IMG/VR virus record: IMGVR_UViG_3300041964_000014
Location: 47,189-111,188 of that record
Length of the DNA stretch: 64,000 nt
Source: a virus
Reading direction: 5' to 3' (one strand)
This document shows positions 58,434 to 64,000 of this stretch, in pieces. Below the pieces are notes generated by a model, which searched no databases, was not told the origin of the DNA, and worked only from the letters and a program-made list of their open reading frames with translations. The number at the start of each line of letters is the position of its first letter. Position 1 is the stretch's first letter. The position numbers were made by a program, and so were the translations under genes.

Positions 58434-58984
58434 CAAGCAGTAACTAATCGCCCCCAACCTCCTTCTCCGGGGGCATCAAAGTACACTTTATTCAGCAGTC
58501 CCCACGAATAAAAGTCATAGCTGCCGCCTACACCTACTGCATAAATGTCAGCAGAGCCGTCTCTAGTACCGTATGGATCGTGGATTAGAAAACCATCATC
58601 GGTATAGCCAACAATAAGAACAATATGTCCACTGCTTTTGTATATCACACCAGCTGGCACAGGATATTTGTTATCTATTTGGCTTATTATTTCGGACTTC
58701 GAGAGCTGCGTACACCACCGAGATTCAATACGAAACTCGTGTCTCAAACACTGAGTATGGGCGTTGTGGTCAGTGGTATCGCCATATTTATATAGCTTAC
58801 TACCGTAGTAAGATTCGGGTTCATCAAAACCGTTAGCTACACTACGCTTAACAAATTCTGGTTGCAAGTAAGCCACCATCATTGCGTGGGCAGTTAAGTT
58901 ACATTGACGATAACCAGTACCAAAGTAGTCGGTATTATTATCTACTTGATAGTAATAAGGTACGGATAATTTAACAGTAGTCAT
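58430..58984 (-). CDS. Peptidase C39-like protein
   Basis: 184 residues, leftward from ATG 58984. It has the cysteine-peptidase pattern: VPYYYQVDNNTDYFGTGYRQ followed by CNLTAHAM (candidate active Cys), SGHIVLIVGYTDDG (His) and FLIHDPYG (Asp). Phage C39-type domains occur as cell-wall hydrolases or processing peptidases. It lies alone, opposite to all neighbours, and contains a reverse-orientation repeat (58683) within its DNA. No signal peptide. Confidence 0.75.
   Translation of the reverse strand: MTTVKLSVPYYYQVDNNTDYFGTGYRQCNLTAHAMMVAYLQPEFVKRSVANGFDEPESYYGSKLYKYGDTTDHNAHTQCLRHEFRIESRWCTQLSKSEIISQIDNKYPVPAGVIYKSSGHIVLIVGYTDDGFLIHDPYGTRDGSADIYAVGVGGSYDFYSWGLLNKVYFDAPGEGGWGRLVTAC
58683..58697 (-). 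repeat. Dispersed repeat inside a leftward gene, exact
   Basis: CTTATTATTTCGGAC on the plus strand, so GTCCGAAATAATAAG in the leftward gene sense, in frame (KSEIIS). Confidence 0.85.
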
Positions 58985-59001
58985 AAACACAGTAATATAG
59001 T

Positions 59002-59460
59002 ATGTTAACCATTTTACCTAACAGTATTAATATATTCGATTATCCTAGTGATGCAATAGTAATACCTGTTAATTTAATAGGAGTAGCTGGAGCGGGATTA
59101 GCTAAACAGTGTAAGGAAAGACATCCAGATTGGTATGCTCAATATAATGCCGATTGTCATCAGTATTTAACTATAGGATCAATTACTACTTATTATTTAG
59201 TGGAAAGAGATCAATATATTATTAACTTTCCCACTAAGACTCATTATAAATACGATAGTGAACTAACTTATATTGAAAAAGGATTAGTATCTTTAGTGGA
59301 ATGGATTCTGGACAAAGATATTAAAGAGTCTGTGCAAAGACTCACTTTACCAGCTCTTGGTTGTGGATGTGGGAAGTTACAGTTCAAGGATGTCCGAAAT
59401 ATAATAGAGCGACACTTATGTAATCTCGATATTGATGTGTTTTTAATTTCACCACGATAA
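59002..59460 (+). CDS. Macrodomain protein (ADP-ribose-binding)
   Basis: 152 residues of a single macrodomain. Seen: DAIVIPVNLIGVAGAGLAKQ, then CKERHPDWYAQYN, INFPTKTHY, and LTLPALGCGCGKLQFKDV. The GVAGAGLAKQ loop and ALGCGCG phosphate loop are those of the TARG1/DarG branch of ADP-ribosyl hydrolases. Such domains remove ADP-ribose from DNA or protein. No DarT toxin is adjacent. May counter a host ADP-ribosylating defence. Confidence 0.88.
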   Translation: MLTILPNSINIFDYPSDAIVIPVNLIGVAGAGLAKQCKERHPDWYAQYNADCHQYLTIGSITTYYLVERDQYIINFPTKTHYKYDSELTYIEKGLVSLVEWILDKDIKESVQRLTLPALGCGCGKLQFKDVRNIIERHLCNLDIDVFLISPR

Positions 59461-59464
59461 TAAA

Positions 59465-60022
59465 ATGGCAACTAGATATTTGATGGTATTAGATGTTGAA
59501 TCTAATGGTTTGTATGGAGAAGGTTTTGCTGTAGCTACCGTAATATTTGATCGTAGTACTGGCGAAATTATAAAAAGACATCTTATAACTTGCCCGTATA
59601 CTACAGCAACACTAGGAGCAACTACTAAATCAAATTACGAATGGGTTGAAGTAAATGTATTACCTTATATGCCCCGTGCCAACATAAGTACTACTTGTCC
59701 TAAAGAGATGCGAGATGTTTGGTATAGCTACTACCAGCTATACACTTCTAGATACAGTAACGATATATCGATATGGGGTGATTGTATATATCCTGTTGAA
59801 GCTAACTTTTTACGGCAAGTAACTTTGGATCAAATGTGGGAAAGAGAATGGAAAATGCCGTATCCTATACACGAAATCGCTACCGTAAGAATGCTGGCGG
59901 GGCTTCATCCTACGGCTAGTTACAATTTACCTACAAATGAACAGCATAATCCCGTAGCTGAATGTAGCTATATTGTGCATCAACTGGACAAATGGTTAAC
60001 ACAAATAAATTGGGAAGCTTAA
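59465..60022 (+). CDS. Exonuclease/RNase H-like fold protein
   Basis: 185 residues. Opens MVLDVESNGLYGEGFAVATV with a D-x-E exonuclease I motif, has IWGDCIYPVEANFL as a second acidic site, and ends HNPVAECSYIVHQLDKWL, the DEDDh-like helix with an altered acid (D to A/E). Phage proteins of this type are common; nuclease activity is plausible but not certain. Confidence 0.65.
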   Translation: MATRYLMVLDVESNGLYGEGFAVATVIFDRSTGEIIKRHLITCPYTTATLGATTKSNYEWVEVNVLPYMPRANISTTCPKEMRDVWYSYYQLYTSRYSNDISIWGDCIYPVEANFLRQVTLDQMWEREWKMPYPIHEIATVRMLAGLHPTASYNLPTNEQHNPVAECSYIVHQLDKWLTQINWEA

Positions 60023-60023
60023 T

Positions 60024-60311
60024 ATGCCAACAGCAATACCTGAAATAGTTATACCCAATGTTTTCGTAGTTCCAACTACGGAGTATGGGTGGAATGTTAT
60101 ATTGTGGAATGACAACACTGTATCGGCTGAAGTAGTTATTGAGGCGTTACAAACAGAGTTGGGTTATGACGAGATTAAAGCTGGAGCGATTATGTGGGAA
60201 GCTCACACAGACAATAAAGCGAGTGTAATAGTTACTCACAAAACGTTGGCAGAACACTATCGAGAACGGTTGCAATCATATGGTTTAACAATTACAATCG
60301 AAAAAGTTTGA
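60024..60311 (+). CDS. ClpS-like adaptor protein
   Basis: 95 residues. YGWNVILWNDNTVSAEVVIE then ALQTELGYDE, MWEAHTDNKASVIV, and KTLAEHYRERLQSYGLTITI match ClpS along the chain, including the ND signature (N29, D30) and H61 in the ligand pocket region. ClpS delivers N-degron substrates to the ClpAP protease in bacteria; cyanobacteria carry two ClpS types. A phage copy might redirect host proteolysis. The next gene overlaps slightly. Confidence 0.85.
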   Translation: MPTAIPEIVIPNVFVVPTTEYGWNVILWNDNTVSAEVVIEALQTELGYDEIKAGAIMWEAHTDNKASVIVTHKTLAEHYRERLQSYGLTITIEKV

Positions 60312-60352
60312 CTATTGATTACAGTTGCTTAGTATCAGATAAGGGACATACA

Positions 60353-60574
60353 ATGCCTAATTTCAAAGGACCACAAGCTGCTCAACTTCAGGCTCAATAC
60401 AACGAAGCTAAGAATAATCTGTCTAAAGCTGAAACTGAATTAAACCGTTTGCAAGCCTTACACGCAACTTACTGCGCTGAAACTGGGAGTAGTGGTAGTG
60501 TGGCACAACAACTTGAAAATGCATTCCGTCAGGTAGAGCGATACAAGAGTATTCTTGCTCAATACAGTCGATAA
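60353..60574 (+). CDS. Small coiled-coil protein, 73 aa
   Basis: ATG at 60353 has AAGGGA upstream. Strong heptad pattern (QAAQLQAQYNEAKNNLSKAE). Unrecognised. Confidence 0.65.
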   Translation: MPNFKGPQAAQLQAQYNEAKNNLSKAETELNRLQALHATYCAETGSSGSVAQQLENAFRQVERYKSILAQYSR

Positions 60575-60592
60575 TCGTTAAGTAGTTTATAT

Positions 60593-60613
60593 GCCCCATC
60601 GATTAGGTGGGGC
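60593..60613 (+). terminator. Weak hairpin
   Basis: GCCCCA / TGGGGC with a nine-base loop, no T run. Confidence 0.4.
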
Positions 60614-60622
60614 AACAAGTGT

Positions 60623-60796
60623 ATGACTAAACAATCCGAATCGCCTTCTCGGATAACTTTATATAAATACGTGCTGGACAGAATATATTTCATAACCCCA
60701 CCTACTTCAGCGGGAGTCACACTTCTGTTGGAGAAAGGGTGGTCACGTAGCGAACAAGAAGCTTACAACAAATATTACGGAGTTACTGATGCGTAA
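60623..60796 (+). CDS. Small hypothetical protein, 57 aa
   Basis: Polar small protein overlapping the RNA ligase start by 8 bases. Function unknown. Confidence 0.5.
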   Translation: MTKQSESPSRITLYKYVLDRIYFITPPTSAGVTLLLEKGWSRSEQEAYNKYYGVTDA

Positions 60797-61766
60797 ACTA
60801 GCTACCATTCGAGTAATTGGTGAAATCTGTCCTATCGAGAATGCCGATTCTTTGGAGTTAGCAATTATCTATGGATGGCAAGCAGTAGTTAGGAAAGGAG
60901 AATACAAGGCAGGAGATATTGTAGTTTATTGTGAAATAGATTCTCTACTGCCAGTTATTCCAGAGTATGAGTTCTTACGGAAGTCTTGTTATAAGCGGCT
61001 TTCCGATGGACGAGAAGGTTTTCTAATCAAGACTATTAAGTTACGAGGACAATTATCTCAAGGGTTAGTATTGCCTGTAACTGCTCCAATATTCCAAACG
61101 ATTCCACCTCTGGGAACTGATGTTACTAAACTACTTGGCATTACTCATTACGATTCTTTAGCAGAAGGTAGTTTCCCAAGCTGTGTGCCTAAAACAGATG
61201 AGGAGCGTATCCAGAATCTTGTTTATATGTATCCAGAGTTATTAAACAACGAGTTTGCAGTTACGGAAAAGCTCGATGGTACTAGCTTTACTTGTTATAA
61301 CTATCGAGGACATTTTGGAGTATGTAGTCGCACCACAGAGTTACCAGATACTCCCAACTGCATATACTGGAATATAGTCCGAAAATATAAGCTGCGAGAA
61401 GCTCTGGAAAATACTAATATCGCAGTACAAGGGGAAATAATCGGACCCGGAATACGCGGCAATAAGTATAATCTCAAAGAGAAAGAGCTGTACGTGTTTA
61501 ATACATATAGTATTGATGCACAAAAGTACTTTAGTCCGTTTCTATCTCCGTTCCTGGCACAAGAGTTAGAGCTTAATTACGTGCCGATTATTTCAGACAG
61601 TATGCTTTTACCGGAAAGTATTTTAGATATTCTAGATTTTGCAGAAGGAAAGAGTGTACTAAACTCTGAAATAGAAAGAGAAGGTTTAGTATTTGTTAGT
61701 AGGTATGGTAAACGGATATCGTTTAAAGCTATATCTAATAAGTATCTATTAAAGTATAGTAATTAA
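60789..61766 (+). CDS. RNA ligase (DraRnl/Rnl5-type)
   Basis: 325 residues. An N-terminal OB-like domain (1-110) precedes the nucleotidyltransferase domain with the AMP-lysine motif VTEKLDGTSFT (K161), then VQGEIIGPGI, EGLVFVSRYG and ISFKAISNKYL. This is the arrangement of DRB0094-type RNA ligases that seal nicked RNA. In phages such enzymes may repair tRNAs cleaved by host defence nucleases. A repeat variant lies inside at 61377. Confidence 0.88.
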   Translation: MRKLATIRVIGEICPIENADSLELAIIYGWQAVVRKGEYKAGDIVVYCEIDSLLPVIPEYEFLRKSCYKRLSDGREGFLIKTIKLRGQLSQGLVLPVTAPIFQTIPPLGTDVTKLLGITHYDSLAEGSFPSCVPKTDEERIQNLVYMYPELLNNEFAVTEKLDGTSFTCYNYRGHFGVCSRTTELPDTPNCIYWNIVRKYKLREALENTNIAVQGEIIGPGIRGNKYNLKEKELYVFNTYSIDAQKYFSPFLSPFLAQELELNYVPIISDSMLLPESILDILDFAEGKSVLNSEIEREGLVFVSRYGKRISFKAISNKYLLKYSN

Positions 61767-61786
61767 AACCAATAGTTTAAGTACCT

Positions 61787-61813
61787 TAGTATCTATACTA
61801 TTAAGGTACTTAA
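61787..61813 (+). terminator. Hairpin, possible terminator
   Basis: TTAAGTACCTTA pairs with TAAGGTACTTAA; no strong T run. Confidence 0.45.
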
Positions 61814-61843
61814 ACAAAGTAATATATTAAGAGAAAATAAATT

Positions 61844-61987
61844 ATGTTTTACGTATTTGTTTATAACAGTACTAAGTACTACACAACTGTAGATAACTAT
61901 AGTAAGTTATCTAATGCTATTAAAACACAGTTTAAAGATGTTAACAAACGTAGTTATGTTAGTAGTAGTTATACTGAGTGGAAATAA
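61844..61987 (+). CDS. Small hypothetical protein, 47 aa
   Basis: Tyrosine-rich small protein (FYVFVYNSTKYYTTVDNYSK) in an AT-rich run. Unknown. Confidence 0.5.
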   Translation: MFYVFVYNSTKYYTTVDNYSKLSNAIKTQFKDVNKRSYVSSSYTEWK

Positions 61988-61990
61988 CCC

Positions 61991-62221
61991 ATGCTACATA
62001 AACATTTTAAAGGTAAGTATTACTTAGTACTAGGTCGTATCACTAATGGCGATACTTGTGAAGAATGCATAGTGTACTTATCTTTGTATGATAAGCCTCG
62101 CTTATTTGTTCGGACTGTTGCTGACTTTTATGCATGGATAAATAAACCGGAATACAACTACATAGGTAGTAGATTTACTAAAGTAACATTTACTAGTTAT
62201 TTAAAACAGTTATTTAAGTAA
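61991..62221 (+). CDS. Hypothetical protein, 76 aa
   Basis: Beta-rich, unrecognised; its stop overlaps the next start by 1 base. Confidence 0.55.
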   Translation: MLHKHFKGKYYLVLGRITNGDTCEECIVYLSLYDKPRLFVRTVADFYAWINKPEYNYIGSRFTKVTFTSYLKQLFK

Positions 62222-62466
62222 TGCTAAATAGTAACAATTACACAGTTATAGAAGAAGTATGCGATTACGAAGAAAAAGATATTGCTTCTTATATAGCTTA
62301 TTGTAGTGATGGTTATATACGTCGATATGTAGTTACTTTTAACCCCACTAATATTGAGCATACTAAAGAGACGTTTATTTACGAGGAGTATAAGCCTAGT
62401 AATAACAGTAAACAATATGATATATTGCAACTACTACTAAATACACTAAGTAGTGCCCCGTTATAG
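62221..62466 (+). CDS. Hypothetical protein, 81 aa
   Basis: Unrecognised, coupled to the previous gene. Confidence 0.55.
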   Translation: MLNSNNYTVIEEVCDYEEKDIASYIAYCSDGYIRRYVVTFNPTNIEHTKETFIYEEYKPSNNSKQYDILQLLLNTLSSAPL

Positions 62467-62491
62467 TCTGTAGATTTACCTTATTAAATAT

Positions 62492-62743
62492 ATGTCTAAT
62501 TTAACTACCAAAGAAGTTATTGATAATTTGGATGACGTAGGATATATAGCTAACTACGTTTGGGATATTTATAATAAATACTTTCCTAATTTTCCTACTA
62601 GTAAAGGTATTATTAAATCCACCGCAGAAGATGGTGCATTATTTTGTTGGCTACGTATGGTAGATAACAGTGAGTATATCATTATGGTGCATAACGATAT
62701 ACCGTGTTTGTTACCAACTGATTATCCGTATGTGAAGTGGTAG
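62492..62743 (+). CDS. Hypothetical protein, 83 aa
   Basis: Unrecognised; followed by a decayed repeat half-site (TTATTATTTCGGGC). Confidence 0.55.
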   Translation: MSNLTTKEVIDNLDDVGYIANYVWDIYNKYFPNFPTSKGIIKSTAEDGALFCWLRMVDNSEYIIMVHNDIPCLLPTDYPYVKW

Positions 62744-62765
62744 TGCTTATTATTTCGGGCTATAA

Positions 62766-62843
62766 GGGTATTGACATTGGCAATACCCTCCCAATATCAA
62801 TCATTAGTAAATAACCCTAATCCTGCAATATGATTAGGGTTAT
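62766..62843 (+). terminator. Two consecutive hairpins
   Basis: GGGTATTG/CAATACCC at 62766-62788, then ATAACCCTAAT/ATTAGGGTTAT at 62811-62843 followed by ACTTT. The second is the likelier terminator. Confidence 0.65.
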
Positions 62844-62873
62844 ACTTTAGTTAGTTGTGTAGTTATTAAAGAA

Positions 62874-63802
62874 ATGTCTAATCCTATTGTGGTTAATCTG
62901 ATCGTTGTAGATGAGATTGAATTTTACGTATCTAGCGATGGGAGCTATACGGGAATGAGCCAAGACGGCTTATCCCGATTATGTGGAGTTAATTTAAAAA
63001 CCATTCAAGACCTACTACCTAAAATAGGGGTCACGGGTTATGGGGGTTCTGAAACCCTGGAAGCCTTGCCCCGTAAGGATCAATGGTCAGAGGTTGAGGC
63101 TCCAAATAATGCTGAGGTTATTCCTGCTGAAGTTTGTGCGGCTATCATAAAATACTATGCTTTTGAATCAAAAGTAGCTAATGACACAGCTAAATACGCA
63201 TTCCGTAAATTTGTAAGAAGGGTATAGATACTTGGATTAAAGAACTTACAGGATACGCGGAGCAGAATCGAAACGACCAGATACTAGCCTGCTTACATCA
63301 GGTAGTGGGTGACATTGCTGAACTAAAAGAAACTAGTAAAGCATATCATAACTTAAAAGGAACTACCACTAAGGTATTCCCTAATTTTAATAAGATGCTG
63401 GAAGATTTGGAAGTAGAAGACGAATTAGCAGAATTAGAGCCAGATACTAAGGAAATGACAGCTACTGAGTGGCTTAAATCTAAAGGTATTACATTTAATA
63501 TGCCCCAAAAACGCCGCTTTGCTTTACTGTTGTCCGAAACATATAAAACTACCGTAGGTAGCGACGCTAAGAAGGTTAACCGTAAATCTAAAGACGGTAA
63601 GAAAAACAATGGTGTTAGTGTTTACCATTGGACAGAGTTTCCAATTCTTCAGCTGTGTTTGAATAAGATGTTGTTCGAGGATAACGTAGCTTTAGTATTT
63701 CGGACTATGGGTATGGTTGACTATTATCTGTCTCCATACCTTCTTCTACAGCAGCTTCTTCAGCATAGCTTCTGGCGCAGGCGGAGTATTCAGTGCTTGT
63801 AG
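62874..63802 (+). pseudogene. KilA-type regulatory gene with a frameshift
   Basis: Frame 1 (62874-63227, 117 codons) has a regulatory N-terminus (MSQDGLSRLCGVNLKTIQDL, IPAEVCAAIIKYYAFESK) ending FRKFVRRV-stop. The frame continuing from about 63220 reads KGIDTWIKELTGYAEQNRND and then a long C-terminal domain (TEWLKSKGITFNMPQKRRFA). Joined, it is a typical cyanobacterial phage-type regulator of about 305 residues. A missing base in GTAAGAAGGGT (63209-63219) would restore it. A repeat variant is inside (63532). The last 35 residues after FRTMG may not be original. Confidence 0.65.
63532..63546 (+). repeat. Dispersed repeat inside a gene, variant
   Basis: GTCCGAAACATATAA, in frame (SETYK). Confidence 0.6.
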
Positions 63803-64000
63803 TTGTGCTTGTAATTGAGCTTGAAACTGCTGCTCATCTGATTTGAATCGGGGCTATCCTCACACTTGTCTGAGGGAGTTAATAGCATCATTATCTCCTT
63901 GGGGAAATAAGTCCCATACTCATTGCCTGCATCAAGGTATTGTAAGTAGATTCTGTGTTTGTGGTCTTGACGAGCTTCTACCTTGAATTCCCCATACTCG
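63790..64000 (-). CDS. Leftward gene, 3' end only (partial)
   Basis: About 70 codons open from the window edge to a TGA at 63790-63792 (plus-strand TCA). The product has regular structure (EYGEFKVEARQDHKHRIYLQ, then YLDAGNEYGTYFPKE). It may also be frameshifted, since another frame downstream reads SDEQQFQAQLQAQLQALNTP. It is convergent with the KilA-type gene. Probably the start of another leftward, perhaps structural, block. Confidence 0.5.
   Translation of the reverse strand, partial: EYGEFKVEARQDHKHRIYLQYLDAGNEYGTYFPKEIMMLLTPSDKCEDSPDSNQMSSSFKLNYKHNYKH

Noticed and set aside
1-64000. CRISPR array
   Set aside because: The dispersed repeats are not regularly spaced, occur on both strands and sit inside genes; no spacer structure is present.
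1-64000. tRNA genes
   Set aside because: I looked for TPsiC-type and cloverleaf patterns along the window and found none that fit; a scan by tRNAscan-SE would decide.

Overview
This window looks like part of a large double-stranded DNA tailed-phage genome (or a close prophage or plasmid relative). The evidence is a leftward terminase pair at the left edge, followed by about 60 kb of tightly packed, almost entirely rightward small genes, with a full phage replication and nucleotide-metabolism set. The host is probably a cyanobacterium. That is inferred from the B12-dependent class II ribonucleotide reductase, the family-A polymerase/primase/helicase set and the style of the KilA-N/Rha-type proteins; no structural gene here settles it.

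Layout. 1-2810 (minus): large terminase, a membrane protein, a probable small terminase. 2811-3195: divergent non-coding region. 3196-6601: two unknown proteins, the second long. 6742-19611: dozens of small accessory genes, including an AntA-type regulator, paired paralogues carrying a ribosomal L7/L12-like motif, KTSC and zinc-ribbon proteins, and a UvsE-type UV endonuclease. 19664-23809: a complete ubiquitin-like conjugation cassette resembling the PRTRC systems (two Ubl proteins, JAB/JAMM protease, E2-like, E1/ThiF-like, and a companion), followed by a PcfJ-like protein. 26417-35468: replication and recombination (a broken RecA-fold ATPase, SSB, PD-(D/E)XK nuclease, primase, RepA-like helicase, split DNA polymerase). 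35468-42752: small genes mixed with KilA-N, Rha and AntA regulators and debris from recombination. 42855-47339: class II RNR with an intein and a frameshift, then a PduO-like corrinoid adenosyltransferase candidate. 47367-55551: small genes, DUF1599-like, Nudix, thymidylate synthase split by a group I intron, a second RepA-like ATPase, DHFR. 55553-61766: RuvC, a DUF4326-YpsA fusion, a leftward C39-like peptidase, macrodomain, exonuclease, ClpS-like adaptor, RNA ligase. 61844-64000: small genes, a frameshifted KilA-type gene, and the 3' end of a leftward gene.

Two features stand out. First, the Ubl cassette is compact and its key residues are visible in every component, which suggests the phage modifies its own or host proteins. 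Second, a 15-base motif, GTCCGAAATAATAAG, occurs more than forty times in exact or slightly decayed form on both strands. Between genes it often forms inverted pairs able to make long hairpins; inside genes it usually occurs singly and is read in frame. Several small genes lie between inverted copies.

Caution: at least five genes (RecA-fold ATPase, DNA polymerase, RNR, KilA-type gene at 62874, small gene at 40412) are interrupted by frameshifts. Most look like the loss of one base, some in homopolymers. Consensus sequencing error cannot be excluded from sequence alone.
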